Positions 25,788-35,079 of a stretch of DNA of 64,000 nucleotides are shown piece after piece. Within the stretch, counting starts at the first letter, position 1. Every line of letters starts with the position of its first letter. The notes beneath the pieces are model-generated. The model made no database searches and was not told the origin of the DNA. It saw only the letters and a program-made list of their open reading frames with translations. The DNA is taken from assembly GCA_040388375.1 (NCBI GenBank), contig JAZKBU010000005.1, positions 217,173 through 281,172 of the forward strand, read 5' to 3'. The translations under genes and the position numbers were made by a program. Source of the stretch: Bacteroidota bacterium. Its GTDB lineage: Bacteria > Bacteroidota > Bacteroidia > UKL13-3.

Positions 25788-26492
25788 TTAAATTAAGGAG
25801 AGATAATGCGGAAACATATCGCGCCAAACAGGCCAGTCGTGCCCGCCAAAGGGTCTTACATCAAGCCAATGGTCAATACCTTTGCTGTGTAATAGCTGGC
25901 TCATTTCTTCGTTGGCTGTTTTACACATATCGCCTTCGGCTGTACCTAAAAATATTTTCATGTTCCATAAATCCGGATGGTTATTAGCAGGTATAAAATC
26001 AGGTGGATTATTGAAGTAAATATTGTCATCGTAATAGCCAAACACTTGGTCTTTTATATCAAATTTAGCACCCATGCTAATCATGGCATGCACGTTTTCC
26101 GGATGTTTAAAAGCGTAATTGGCAGCATGGTAACCACCAAAGCTGCAACCTGCTGTTATTACCCTGTCAAAACCTGTTTCTGCTTTGGCACGTGGCACCA
26201 GTTCATGGTGTAACATGTTATCGTAACAAGTGTGGTTATAAGCTCTTGTGTATGCGTCAACATGTTTGTTATACCAGCTTAATTCGTCAATACCATCAAT
26301 ACAATATATTTTTACTAAACCATTGTCAATAAAGCTGGCTGCCGATTCAATTAATTTAAAATCTTTGTTTTGATAATACCTGCCCATAGAAGTAGGGAAA
26401 GCAATGACGGGCATTCCTTTTTCCCCAAATACTTGCATTTCTATTTCTTTGTCTAAGTTGGGGGAGTGCCACTTAAAATAATTTTCTATCAT
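25788..26492 (-). CDS. Esterase-like alpha/beta hydrolase, first gene of the amidoligase operon
   Basis: 234 residues of the putative esterase (esterase D-like) family. The nucleophile elbow is GCSFGG, acid Asp in LGTAEGDMC and His in FGGHDWPVW. There is no signal peptide, so it acts in the cytoplasm. It leads the five-gene operon 26492-21593 with a 36-bp gap to the ATP-grasp gene. A second, divergent esterase-family protein lies at 26665, so hydrolysis of an ester or activated intermediate is probably part of the pathway. Confidence 0.82.
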   Translation of the reverse strand: MIENYFKWHSPNLDKEIEMQVFGEKGMPVIAFPTSMGRYYQNKDFKLIESAASFIDNGLVKIYCIDGIDELSWYNKHVDAYTRAYNHTCYDNMLHHELVPRAKAETGFDRVITAGCSFGGYHAANYAFKHPENVHAMISMGAKFDIKDQVFGYYDDNIYFNNPPDFIPANNHPDLWNMKIFLGTAEGDMCKTANEEMSQLLHSKGIDHWLDVRPFGGHDWPVWRDMFPHYLSLI

Positions 26493-26664
26493 AGGCTTAG
26501 GTTGGGGTAATAAGTATTTACATCGTTGGGTAGCTTATGCTGTGATTTTGAATGGTATAACGTACACACAAATACGTTTTTTTTATATACAAAAGCAATG
26601 AATTATTTAATTTTTAATTTTGTTGATGTTTGATTTAAAAGCGCTTAACATTGTAACCTTTTAA

Positions 26665-27453
26665 ATGAAAGCCCTCCGTCAGTTATTACTTTTTAAGTCA
26701 AATGCATTAAACCGTTCTGTTCATGCTGATTTAATTTTACCTGCACAAATTGACCCGGCACAAGCTTATTCTTTATTGGTTTTAAATGATGGACAGGATA
26801 TGCAGGCGTTGCATATACAACATATTTTAGAGCAGCTATGGAGTAAAGGTATATGCAAGCCTTTTATATTAATTGCACCGCATACGCAAGATAGAATGGT
26901 TGAGTATGGTGTAACCGGTTATGTAGATTTTAAACAACGTGGTTCTTTGGCTAAGCAGTACACCCAATTTATTGTGGAAGAGTTAATACCTCAATTGCCT
27001 GAACGCTTACAGTTAAATGTGTTTAAAGAGCATGTAATAGGTGGTTTTAGTTTGGGTGCATTGTCGGCATTTGATATAGCCTGGAACAACCCGCAGGTGT
27101 TTAGCAAAGTAAGTGCATGCAGTGCTTCGTTTTGGTGGCGTAGTAAAGATTTAGATGAGGGTTATACCGATGCAGATAGAATAATGCACAAGGTTGTAAA
27201 AGAAACCAAGCATAAACCGGCATTACAAATATGGATTCAATGCGGTACTTTAGATGAAACGGCTGATAGAAACAACAACGGTATTATAGATAGTATTGAC
27301 GATGCTTTGGATTTAATAAAAGAACTGGAGCTAAAAGGATTTACCCAACATATAGATTTGTTTTACCACGAAATAATAGGAGCTAAGCATACTCTGGAAA
27401 CCTATGGTTTAATGTTACCCCAGTTTTTGCGTTGGGCATTTCCAAACAACTAA
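26665..27453 (+). CDS. Esterase-like alpha/beta hydrolase with an EF-hand-like loop
   Basis: 262 residues. The nucleophile elbow is GGFSLGALS. The segment IQCGTLDETADRNNNGIIDSIDD holds both the expected acid residue and an EF-hand/dockerin-like loop (D-R-N-N-N-G-I-I-D-S-I-D), suggesting calcium binding. The catalytic His is probably in GAKHTLETYG. There is no signal peptide. Transcribed divergently from the amidoligase operon across a 172-bp gap, so the two may share control. Confidence 0.8.
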   Translation: MKALRQLLLFKSNALNRSVHADLILPAQIDPAQAYSLLVLNDGQDMQALHIQHILEQLWSKGICKPFILIAPHTQDRMVEYGVTGYVDFKQRGSLAKQYTQFIVEELIPQLPERLQLNVFKEHVIGGFSLGALSAFDIAWNNPQVFSKVSACSASFWWRSKDLDEGYTDADRIMHKVVKETKHKPALQIWIQCGTLDETADRNNNGIIDSIDDALDLIKELELKGFTQHIDLFYHEIIGAKHTLETYGLMLPQFLRWAFPNN

Positions 27454-27525
27454 TTAAAAATCCACATCAGTAAAGGCTTTAAGTTGTATTTTTACTATTT
27501 TTGATATTGGATAAATACAAAAAAT

Positions 27526-27792
27526 ATGTGGTATAAAATCATTACAACTTTAAATGAGTATACAGCGACTAATAAATTGCTTGACACAATCAAATTTAAA
27601 AAGACAAAAGCGAATGGTGTTATACTGCTATTTCAAATAGATGCAACCACTTATTATCTATACTTAGAGTATTGGGAGAATGATAAGATACTTTTCGAAA
27701 TTGCCAATCCGGAATTTAGTGTGAGGAGAATTGGAGAACAAGAACCTATTGGAGTAACAAAGGAAAACGTTATTTATAAGCCAGAAGATTAA
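27526..27792 (+). CDS. Small hypothetical protein
   Basis: 88 residues (MWYKIITTLNEYTATNKLLD ...), alternating hydrophobic strands, no signal peptide or known motif. A -7 box TATTTTTG lies at 27496-27503, 22 bp before the ATG. The gene is followed after 45 bp by another small protein of similar style. Function unknown. Confidence 0.55.
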   Translation: MWYKIITTLNEYTATNKLLDTIKFKKTKANGVILLFQIDATTYYLYLEYWENDKILFEIANPEFSVRRIGEQEPIGVTKENVIYKPED

Positions 27793-27837
27793 TTATTTCT
27801 CAACATAAATTTTGCTACGGAAATCTTATATTTGGTT

Positions 27838-28176
27838 ATGAAAAAGTGGAGGTTAGACCCTTTAGAAGTTGTCAGAAATTATTCAAACTATGAAATTGTT
27901 GAATCGGATACAATTATTCTTTTAACATTTCTCGAAAAAGCATACTATCAACAGAACAAAAGAACATTACGAAAGGTTAAGAATATTTCTTTTGATGATA
28001 CACTAATGCAAATAACTATACATTCTTTGACACCAATAGAAGGAGAACCAGAAAACATGTCTTATAATATGAGAGTTGCTTTTTCATATAAGGAAGAGTA
28101 TTGCTTTTGGGTATATTTTGATGACGAACGAATTCGTGTTTTTACTATGCATAAACTTCTAGGTTTAGACAGTTAA
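27838..28176 (+). CDS. Small hypothetical protein
   Basis: 112 residues from the ATG at 27838; a TTG two codons upstream is in frame. Beta-rich and acidic (MKKWRLDPLEVVRNYSNYEIVESD ...), no signal or membrane segment and no family that I recognise. It probably shares a transcript with the preceding 88-residue protein. It converges with the DEAD-box helicase gene at 28270. Confidence 0.5.
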   Translation: MKKWRLDPLEVVRNYSNYEIVESDTIILLTFLEKAYYQQNKRTLRKVKNISFDDTLMQITIHSLTPIEGEPENMSYNMRVAFSYKEEYCFWVYFDDERIRVFTMHKLLGLDS

Positions 28177-28269
28177 ATTCTAAAGATAGTTATAAGGTAG
28201 AAGATGTTGTTGGTTCAATTAAAAGGGTAAACGAAAAGTGTAGCATTTATGTATGGGCCATTTATCTAT

Positions 28270-29601
28270 TTATTTTTTACTGCTTTTTTTAATGGGCTTG
28301 CCATATTTTAAACGCATTTTTTCTGCGTGCGGAATTTTACTGTTGGTTTTTAAATTCTTTGCTTTCTTTTGGTGGAAAGCAGGTCCTGCTAAGTCTTTTT
28401 TAGGTTTTTTTACCAGTATGTTTTTCATTTTTATTACCGGTATTTCTTCCTTTATCAGCACATTCGAAACCACTAAATCATCAGGTGTTTGGAGCAATTC
28501 AATTTTAAGTTTAATCAATGCTTCAATGTTATTGCGGTATACTTGTTCCTTTTCAGTAGTTAACGTAATAGCTATACCTTTTTTATCAGCACGACCCGTA
28601 CGCCCAATTCTATGCACGTAACTTTCTGGTATTGGTGGCGTATCAAAATTAATTACGTGGGTAACTTCTGTTAAGTCCAATCCACGTGCTATAATATCAG
28701 TAGCAATTAACACACGGCAGTTACCGCTGTCAAAGTTGGTGATGGTGGCAAAACGTTTGTTCTGTGCTTTGTTAGAGTGAATATAATCTACTACCTGTTT
28801 GCCTAGTATAGGTTGTAAAATACTAAACAATAAATCAACCATGCTTTTGGTACTTAAAAACACAATTACCTTGGTCATTTCAGGATGCTCCTTTAATAAA
28901 AGCGGTATTAAGTTAGCTTTGGTATTAAAGTTTTTTACGTTGTATCCTGTTTGAACAATATTTTTTAAAGGCGTAATATCAGTAGCAGCTTCCACCTTTA
29001 CGGGGTCGTTAAAATACAGTGCAATTAAATTTTCTACTTCCGGTATCATGGTAGCCGAAAACAAAATGTTCTGGTGTTTTGGTGGCAATAAATCAAATAT
29101 GCGCGATAACTGGTATTTAAAACCCAAGTCTAGCATTTCATCAACCTCATCAATTACCAGTTTTTTAATGGTTTTGGTTTTAATGGTATCACTCAGTATT
29201 AAATCCAATAAACGCCCGGGAGTAGCTACTAAAATATCTAAACCTGCTAAAATTAAATCTTTTTGCGGAGCCATATTTACGCCACCAAAAACGCCACCTA
29301 CTTTTACATCCATGTAAGTAGTTAATTTCTCTACTTCGCCAACTACCTGTTTTACCAACTCGCGTGTAGGCACTAAAATAAGCACCTGAATGGTTTTTTG
29401 GTGTGCAAATTTTATATCGCGTAAGCACGGTAAAAGGTAAGCAAATGTTTTACCCGTTCCCGTTTGCGCTATACCCAATACGTCCCTGCCCGATAAAATG
29501 AGCGAAAATGTTTTTTCCTGAATAGGTGTAGGTTCACTAATACCTAGGTCGTTAAGGGCATTTAATAAAGGATTGCTTAGGTTTAATTGGTCAAATGTCA
29601 T
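28270..29601 (-). CDS. DEAD/DEAH-box RNA helicase (RhlE-like)
   Basis: 443 residues. Motifs in order: Q motif (EPTPIQEKTF), Walker A AQTGTGKT, PTREL, GGVN, TPGRLLD, motif II DEVD in place of DEAD, motif III SAT, then ATDIIARGLD and HRIGRTGR. The last 70 residues are basic (KKPKKDLAGPAF ... GKPIKKSSKK), typical of RNA-binding tails in RhlE-like proteins. Cytoplasmic RNA unwinding, possibly ribosome assembly or cold adaptation. DEVD is a tolerated variant of the box. Confidence 0.92.
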   Translation of the reverse strand: MTFDQLNLSNPLLNALNDLGISEPTPIQEKTFSLILSGRDVLGIAQTGTGKTFAYLLPCLRDIKFAHQKTIQVLILVPTRELVKQVVGEVEKLTTYMDVKVGGVFGGVNMAPQKDLILAGLDILVATPGRLLDLILSDTIKTKTIKKLVIDEVDEMLDLGFKYQLSRIFDLLPPKHQNILFSATMIPEVENLIALYFNDPVKVEAATDITPLKNIVQTGYNVKNFNTKANLIPLLLKEHPEMTKVIVFLSTKSMVDLLFSILQPILGKQVVDYIHSNKAQNKRFATITNFDSGNCRVLIATDIIARGLDLTEVTHVINFDTPPIPESYVHRIGRTGRADKKGIAITLTTEKEQVYRNNIEALIKLKIELLQTPDDLVVSNVLIKEEIPVIKMKNILVKKPKKDLAGPAFHQKKAKNLKTNSKIPHAEKMRLKYGKPIKKSSKK

Positions 29602-29670
29602 ACAGTTGAGTTTTGTGCAAAGGTAAGCTATAAGTTGGGTTGTTTAGCATGTTTAGTTACAGGCAGGCAA

Positions 29671-30189
29671 CTAATTGAATTCGAAAACGGCTTGTGTTTG
29701 CGGATTAACCAGTTTAAAGCTTTTGCGTTCATTGTTTACATAACAATGAATGAGGTTACTTTGCTCCGGCAAAAAGTCGTATAAAAGGCTGTTGGAAATG
29801 CTTATTTTATTACTGTTTGCCCCATTGGCTTCAAAATAACACCAAGTAGCTTCTTCTTCTATTTCGTAACCAATACAATGTAAGGTCAGGTTTTTATTGG
29901 CTGTGTTTATAACCAACCTGTCTTTAAAATATTTTTCTAAAAAGGCATTGAGAGCTGTATCTTTTTTATTTAAAACCGTTTTTACTTTATACAGTTTGAA
30001 TAAAGCATTTTGTAAATCATCGGTAAACAGGCGGCAACTGATAGCTGCGGTATTGTTTTTATTGAATTTTATTTCGGTTACACTCACATAAAACGGGTGA
30101 GGCATTTTAGCCGAAATGCTTATTAAAAAAGCACTTACCGCTAAAATAAAGAGCATTTTAGTATTTAGTTTAAATTGCTTTTTTTGCAT
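29671..30189 (-). CDS. DUF6702 family protein
   Basis: 172 residues with an N-terminal membrane or signal segment (MLFILAVSAFLISISA). The match KMPHPFYVSVTEIKFNKNNT is the mark of DUF6702. Likely periplasmic, beta-rich. It is divergent from the HupE-like gene (start codons 19 bp apart), and the M1 peptidase follows that gene, an arrangement I associate with Bacteroidota. Function unknown. Confidence 0.8.
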   Translation of the reverse strand: MQKKQFKLNTKMLFILAVSAFLISISAKMPHPFYVSVTEIKFNKNNTAAISCRLFTDDLQNALFKLYKVKTVLNKKDTALNAFLEKYFKDRLVINTANKNLTLHCIGYEIEEEATWCYFEANGANSNKISISNSLLYDFLPEQSNLIHCYVNNERKSFKLVNPQTQAVFEFN

Positions 30190-30207
30190 GGTACAACATT
30201 ACATATT

Positions 30208-30798
30208 TTGAACGACTTTACTATTTGGTTTTTACTTGGCTTAGAACATATTGCCGACTTAAAGGCTTATGACCATATTTTATTTTTGGTGGCACTTTGC
30301 AGTGTTTACCAAATAGCGCAATGGAAAAAACTTTTAGTATTGGTTACGGCTTTTACCGTAGGTCATTGTGTAACATTGGCACTAAGTACTTTCCAAATTA
30401 TTACCATTCCCGGTGCTATTATTGAATTGCTTATTCCCATTACTATTGTTATTACCGCAGGTTTTAACTTAAAGCGGGTTGGGCAGGAAACAATGGTTAT
30501 TACACCCTTTCAGTATTTAATGGCATTGCTTTTTGGCTTAATACATGGCTTGGGCTTTTCGTATTTATTGCGCTCATTACTGGGCAAAACAGATTCAATC
30601 GTTCAACCCCTCTTTGCCTTTAACGTAGGTCTTGAAGCCGGTCAAATAATTATTATACTTTGTATTTTATTTATTTCTATGTTTATCGACAAATTATTTC
30701 CCACTCGCCTGCGCAATAAAAAAATAGTGATACTGGTAGCAGTTATTGCAGTTGCTTTAACCATGTGTGCAGAAAGGTGTTTTTACTTATTTAACTAA
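30208..30798 (+). CDS. HupE/UreJ-family membrane protein
   Basis: 196 residues from a TTG at 30208, which gives the family-typical start MNDFTIWFLLGLEHI; a TTG 11 codons upstream overlaps the divergent DUF6702 gene and is less likely. Several membrane helices carry the family histidines GLEHI, YDHILF, TVGHC and GLIHGLGFS. Relatives are nickel or cobalt permeases associated with hydrogenase and urease, though in Bacteroidota this branch lies beside DUF6702 and an M1 peptidase and its cargo is not known. The M1 gene starts six bases after the stop. Confidence 0.85.
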   Translation: MNDFTIWFLLGLEHIADLKAYDHILFLVALCSVYQIAQWKKLLVLVTAFTVGHCVTLALSTFQIITIPGAIIELLIPITIVITAGFNLKRVGQETMVITPFQYLMALLFGLIHGLGFSYLLRSLLGKTDSIVQPLFAFNVGLEAGQIIIILCILFISMFIDKLFPTRLRNKKIVILVAVIAVALTMCAERCFYLFN

Positions 30799-30804
30799 AA
30801 CCCT

Positions 30805-33168
30805 ATGAAGAAAAATATACTTAACCTGTTTTTTATGAGCCAAGTGGTGTTTGTATGCCTGTCAGTAAAGGCGCAGAATACCCGCAACAATCCAACCTCC
30901 AACCACGGAAACAAATTTGAACAGTTAGGTACTACCTTACCCGATGCCAATACGTACCGTGCTGCATCAGGTGCGCCCGGCCATCAATACTGGCAACAAA
31001 GAGCCGATTATAAAATAGATGCTTTTTTAGATGAAAAGCAATTGCGTTTACATGGCGATGAAAAAATAACCTATTACAATAACTCGCCCGATGTATTGAG
31101 TTATTTGTGGTTACAGCTAGACGAAAACCAGCACAATCCTAAGAACGATGCCAACTATTTTGATGGCAGCGAAAAAAGTTTTCCTATTACCAAAAACCAA
31201 TTAGAAGGACTGGATGTAGCAAAAAACTTAAACGGATGTGGTGTAAACATATTAAGCGTAACGGACAGTGCCGGAAAAGCTTTGCCTTATACCATTAACC
31301 TGACCATGATGCGTATAGATTTACCTATAGCATTAAAACCCAAACAAAAAGTTACGTTTAAAATAAAATGGAATTACAAACTTCCGGAGCGTATGAAAAT
31401 AGGAGGCAGGGGAGGTTATGAGTTATTTGCTGACGATGGCAACAGCGTGTTTACCATTACACAATGGTACCCACGTATGTGTGTGTACAGCGATTACCAG
31501 GGCTGGAACAATAAACAGTTTACCGGCAGAGGCGAGTTTTCATTGGTGTTTGGCAATTTTGAAGTAAATATGAAAGTACCCGCTGACCACGTAGTAGGCT
31601 CAACAGGCGTTTGCTCCAATTATGCCGAAGTATTAAGTGCAGAGCAATTGGCCAGATACAACCAATCCAAAAAAGCATTGCAACCCATAGAAGTAGTAAC
31701 CTTAGCAGAGGCTAAGCAACGCGAAAAAAATCCGGATACGGTAAACTATAAAGTATGGAAATACAAAGCAGAAAACGTACGCGATTTTGCTTGGGGAAGC
31801 TCCCGTAAATTTATATGGGATGCCATGGGTATAAACGTGGAAAACAAACCCATTATGTGCATGAGCTATTATGCCAAAGAAGCGTATGGCTTATACAACC
31901 GTTATTCAACCAAAACAGTAGCACATACCATTAAAACCTATTCAAAATTCACCATTCCTTATCCGTACCCTGTAGCCATTAGTGTAGAGGCCGCTAACGG
32001 CATGGAATACCCGATGATTTGTTTTAACTATGGCCGAACTGATGAAGATGGTACTTATAACTCACGCACCAAATACGGTATGTTAGGTGTTATTATACAT
32101 GAAGTAGGGCATAACTTTTTCCCTATGATTATCAATAGCGATGAACGCCAATGGAGCTGGATGGACGAAGGCTTAAATACTTTTGTGCAGTTTTTAACCG
32201 AGCAGGAGTTTGATAACAATTATCCTTCATCGCGTGGGCCGGCACATAAAATGGTTGATTACATGCGCATGCCTAAAAACCAGTTGGAACCTATTATGAC
32301 CAATAGCGAAAATATAGCGCAGTTTGGTAACAATGCCTATGGCAAGCCAGCTACTGCTCTAAATATATTACGCGAAACGGTAATGGGCAGAGAATTGTTT
32401 GATTTTGCTTTTAAAACCTATTGCCAGCGTTGGGCTTTTAAACATCCGTCACCGGCCGATTTTTTCAGAACCATGGAAGATGCCTCAGGCGTAGATTTAG
32501 ATTGGTTTTGGCGTGGTTGGTTTTACGATATAGAACCTGTAGATATAGCTATGGATACCGTTATTGCTTTTACCGTTAAACATACCGATAAAGTACCCGA
32601 AAGCATGGATACCCTATACAGAAGAGCCAGGAATACAGACGAGTTTGAAAGCATTTCGAAACTAAGAAACAAAAAAAGCGGTATGCCATTTTTAGTTGAC
32701 CAGGATACTGCCTTGCGCGATTTTTATTATTACTACAAACCCGAAAAAGAAACCGATAGCAAAACTGTTTTAAACAGGTATGAAAACATGCAGGTGTTAA
32801 ACGATGAGGAGTTTAAAGCACTCGAAAATAAACACTATTACGAAGTACATTTTACCAATAAAGGCGGTTTGGTAATGCCTATTATTATACAATGGAATTA
32901 TACGGATGGCACTTCAGAAGTGGAATATATCAATGCATACATCTGGCGTAAAAACGAGTATAAAGTAGTAAAAACATTTGCCAAAAATAAACAGGTAAGC
33001 AATATAGTTATCGATCCGTTTAAAGAAACAGCCGATATAGATGAAAGCAATAACAGCTGGCCACAAACCATTACCGAATCGAGGTTTGATTTGTTTAAAA
33101 CCAAAGTATTGGGCAGAGGTGAAAATACCGACAGCAACCCGATGAAAAAAGCTAAGCAAGGGAAGTAA
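30805..33168 (+). CDS. M1-family metallopeptidase
   Basis: 787 residues with a signal peptide (MKKNILNLFFMSQVVFVCLSVKAQ). The zinc site is HEVGH (about 432-436) with a second Glu in WSWMDEGLNTF (about 456). The substrate-binding GxMEN motif is replaced by NGMEYP (about 398-403), as in the Bacteroidota subgroup of M1. The last 150 residues contain a beta domain. Predicted periplasmic or surface aminopeptidase. Cotranscribed with the HupE-like gene (six-base gap). Confidence 0.9.
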   Translation: MKKNILNLFFMSQVVFVCLSVKAQNTRNNPTSNHGNKFEQLGTTLPDANTYRAASGAPGHQYWQQRADYKIDAFLDEKQLRLHGDEKITYYNNSPDVLSYLWLQLDENQHNPKNDANYFDGSEKSFPITKNQLEGLDVAKNLNGCGVNILSVTDSAGKALPYTINLTMMRIDLPIALKPKQKVTFKIKWNYKLPERMKIGGRGGYELFADDGNSVFTITQWYPRMCVYSDYQGWNNKQFTGRGEFSLVFGNFEVNMKVPADHVVGSTGVCSNYAEVLSAEQLARYNQSKKALQPIEVVTLAEAKQREKNPDTVNYKVWKYKAENVRDFAWGSSRKFIWDAMGINVENKPIMCMSYYAKEAYGLYNRYSTKTVAHTIKTYSKFTIPYPYPVAISVEAANGMEYPMICFNYGRTDEDGTYNSRTKYGMLGVIIHEVGHNFFPMIINSDERQWSWMDEGLNTFVQFLTEQEFDNNYPSSRGPAHKMVDYMRMPKNQLEPIMTNSENIAQFGNNAYGKPATALNILRETVMGRELFDFAFKTYCQRWAFKHPSPADFFRTMEDASGVDLDWFWRGWFYDIEPVDIAMDTVIAFTVKHTDKVPESMDTLYRRARNTDEFESISKLRNKKSGMPFLVDQDTALRDFYYYYKPEKETDSKTVLNRYENMQVLNDEEFKALENKHYYEVHFTNKGGLVMPIIIQWNYTDGTSEVEYINAYIWRKNEYKVVKTFAKNKQVSNIVIDPFKETADIDESNNSWPQTITESRFDLFKTKVLGRGENTDSNPMKKAKQGK

Positions 33169-33172
33169 GATT

Positions 33173-33526
33173 ATGGCAGCTGATAATGGTTTGGAATTGC
33201 TTGGACGTATTTTAACAATTCTATTGAATACAACCGAGGTTGATTCAAATGGTAATGTATTTGAATCAAGGAGGCGAATTGATATTATTGAGAACATAAA
33301 AATTGAGATTTACTCTCAAGAACATCCACCACCACATTTTCATGTAAAGTCATCAAACATTAATGCAACTTTCACAATTGACAAATGTGAATTGTTAATG
33401 GGGGATATAGATTCAAAAACTCAAAAGAAGATTGAATATTTTCATTCCTTAAATAAACATAAACTTATTGAGGCTTGGAATGAATCAAGACCATCGAATT
33501 GCCCTGTTGGACCAATAACAAATTAA
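33173..33526 (+). CDS. DUF4160 domain protein
   Basis: 117 residues. The motif HPPPHFHVKSSNINATF is diagnostic of DUF4160, small cytoplasmic proteins often found in toxin-antitoxin-like pairs (commonly beside DUF2442). No DUF2442 gene is present here. It follows the M1 peptidase by only four bases but differs from it in base composition (more AT-rich), suggesting later insertion. A lipoprotein gene starts immediately after the stop. Confidence 0.75.
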   Translation: MAADNGLELLGRILTILLNTTEVDSNGNVFESRRRIDIIENIKIEIYSQEHPPPHFHVKSSNINATFTIDKCELLMGDIDSKTQKKIEYFHSLNKHKLIEAWNESRPSNCPVGPITN

Positions 33527-33979
33527 ATGAATAAACTTTTATTTTCTTCAGTCATAACATTAGTAATTGCTACTTCTTGTAATAACAGAACAAACACTCA
33601 GTTTGTTGGAAACAAGCAAGTTCCAATAATCAATAATAAAGACAGTAGAATTGCTCTTGTTGGTACAGAAAACATAATTAAAGGAAAAGAATTTTGTGCT
33701 TTTATAACGCAAACGAATAAGGATTTTAAAATAATAGCAGCCTATATTGGTACTGCTTCTGAACAGCCATGTGATTTTTCAAAGTCTCTTGTAGATACTA
33801 CATTGAAAACAATTGATAATTGTTCTATTAAATTGTTGGTTGAAAATGATACAGGATATTTTTGTACTACACCTGCAATTACAGGAAAGTATATCCATAG
33901 ACTTGCCGTTTTATCTATTGATAATCTTTCAAATTATTATCTTGATACACTTGAATTGAAATACACTTCAATGGAGTAA
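33527..33979 (+). CDS. Lipoprotein, unknown
   Basis: 150 residues, lipoprotein signal MNKLLFSSVITLVIATSC with Cys at 18. The mature part is beta-rich with Cys residues (EFCAFIT, QPCDFSK, DNCSIK, YFCTT) that could form disulphides. It begins directly after the DUF4160 stop codon. AT-rich like its neighbours from 33.2 to 35.6 kb. No family recognised. Confidence 0.6.
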   Translation: MNKLLFSSVITLVIATSCNNRTNTQFVGNKQVPIINNKDSRIALVGTENIIKGKEFCAFITQTNKDFKIIAAYIGTASEQPCDFSKSLVDTTLKTIDNCSIKLLVENDTGYFCTTPAITGKYIHRLAVLSIDNLSNYYLDTLELKYTSME

Positions 33980-33998
33980 TGGAAAGCAACGAAAAATT

Positions 33999-34748
33999 AT
34001 GACTAGAATACTAATTTTTATTTTGACTTTATTATTGATATCCTGCAATTCAAAAAACAATAAAGTATATCCAAATGGTGACAAATATTTTGGAGAATGG
34101 AAGAATGATAAGCCCAATGGGAAAGGAACAATGTGGTTTAAGAATGGTGATACTTATACAGGCGAATGGAAAGATGGAGAATATAATGGAAAGGGAATAT
34201 TTACTTTTGTAAATGGTGAAAAATATGATGGTGAATTTTTAAAATCAATTCGATGCGGAAAAGGAATCTATTCTTACTCGTCAGGTGAGAGATACGAAGG
34301 AGAATTCAAAAACTGTGAATTGAATGGAATCGTAACAAAATATTTTTCAAATGGTGATAAATTTACAGGAAGGTTCATTAATGGAAATCAAATTGGTAGT
34401 GGAGTATTTGTATGGAAATCAGGAGAAAAATATATTGGCGGGTGTAGAGATTATATCTCTCATGGATATGGGGTTTATACTTGGCCAAATGGGAATGTAT
34501 ATATTGGAAGTTGGAAAGAAGGTAAACAAAATGGTTATGGAATATTTAAATTTCCAAATGGTATGAACATTGTTGGTGAATGGAAGAATGATTTGGTAGA
34601 TGGTAAAGCATCAATAACATGGGAGAATGGTGACAGATACGTAGGGGAGTGGAAAAATAATAAACGAACAGGCTTTGGTACTTTTACTTATGTTAATGGA
34701 GAAATAATAAAAGGAAGATGGAAAGACAATGAGTATATTGGAAAATAA
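33999..34748 (+). CDS. MORN-repeat lipoprotein
   Basis: 249 residues: lipoprotein signal MTRILIFILTLLLISC, then nine to ten MORN repeats of about 23 residues, each with the pattern YxGEWKxGxxxGxGxxxxxNG (YFGEWKNDKPNGKG, YTGEWKDGEYNGKG, YVGEWKNNKRTGFG and so on). MORN repeats form beta-hairpin rods that bind lipids or proteins; a scaffold on the cell envelope is likely. It lies in the AT-rich accessory stretch. Confidence 0.88.
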   Translation: MTRILIFILTLLLISCNSKNNKVYPNGDKYFGEWKNDKPNGKGTMWFKNGDTYTGEWKDGEYNGKGIFTFVNGEKYDGEFLKSIRCGKGIYSYSSGERYEGEFKNCELNGIVTKYFSNGDKFTGRFINGNQIGSGVFVWKSGEKYIGGCRDYISHGYGVYTWPNGNVYIGSWKEGKQNGYGIFKFPNGMNIVGEWKNDLVDGKASITWENGDRYVGEWKNNKRTGFGTFTYVNGEIIKGRWKDNEYIGK

Positions 34749-34773
34749 ATAATAGAAAAAAGATAATTGTATT

Positions 34774-35079
34774 ATGAATCTTCGGCCACACATAAAAACC
34801 ATCTACTTAACTACATTGCTTTTGCTAACGGTTTTTATTTGGTGGCAATTGTATTCAGCCCAATTTTTAGTTTATGATGATAATTATGGTGTATTGATTT
34901 ATGCCTTTTTAGTTTCTGTTTTGGCTACCATTATTTTAATTGTATTATGGTTTAAAGCAAGGGCCTTTATCAAACAAAATGCTTTGCCTATCATACTGTT
35001 TTTATTGGCAAGTTCACCTGTAACAGTGTTGTTGGTTTTATACTTTTACAACGATTTAATTGGCCCATTGAAATACTAA
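34774..35079 (+). CDS. Small membrane protein
   Basis: 101 residues with three predicted membrane segments (TLLLLTVFIWWQLY, GVLIYAFLVSVLATIILIVLW, ALPIILFLLASSPVTVLLVLYFY). No known family. The stop overlaps the next gene's start by one base (TAATG), so the two are translationally coupled. Confidence 0.6.
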   Translation: MNLRPHIKTIYLTTLLLLTVFIWWQLYSAQFLVYDDNYGVLIYAFLVSVLATIILIVLWFKARAFIKQNALPIILFLLASSPVTVLLVLYFYNDLIGPLKY

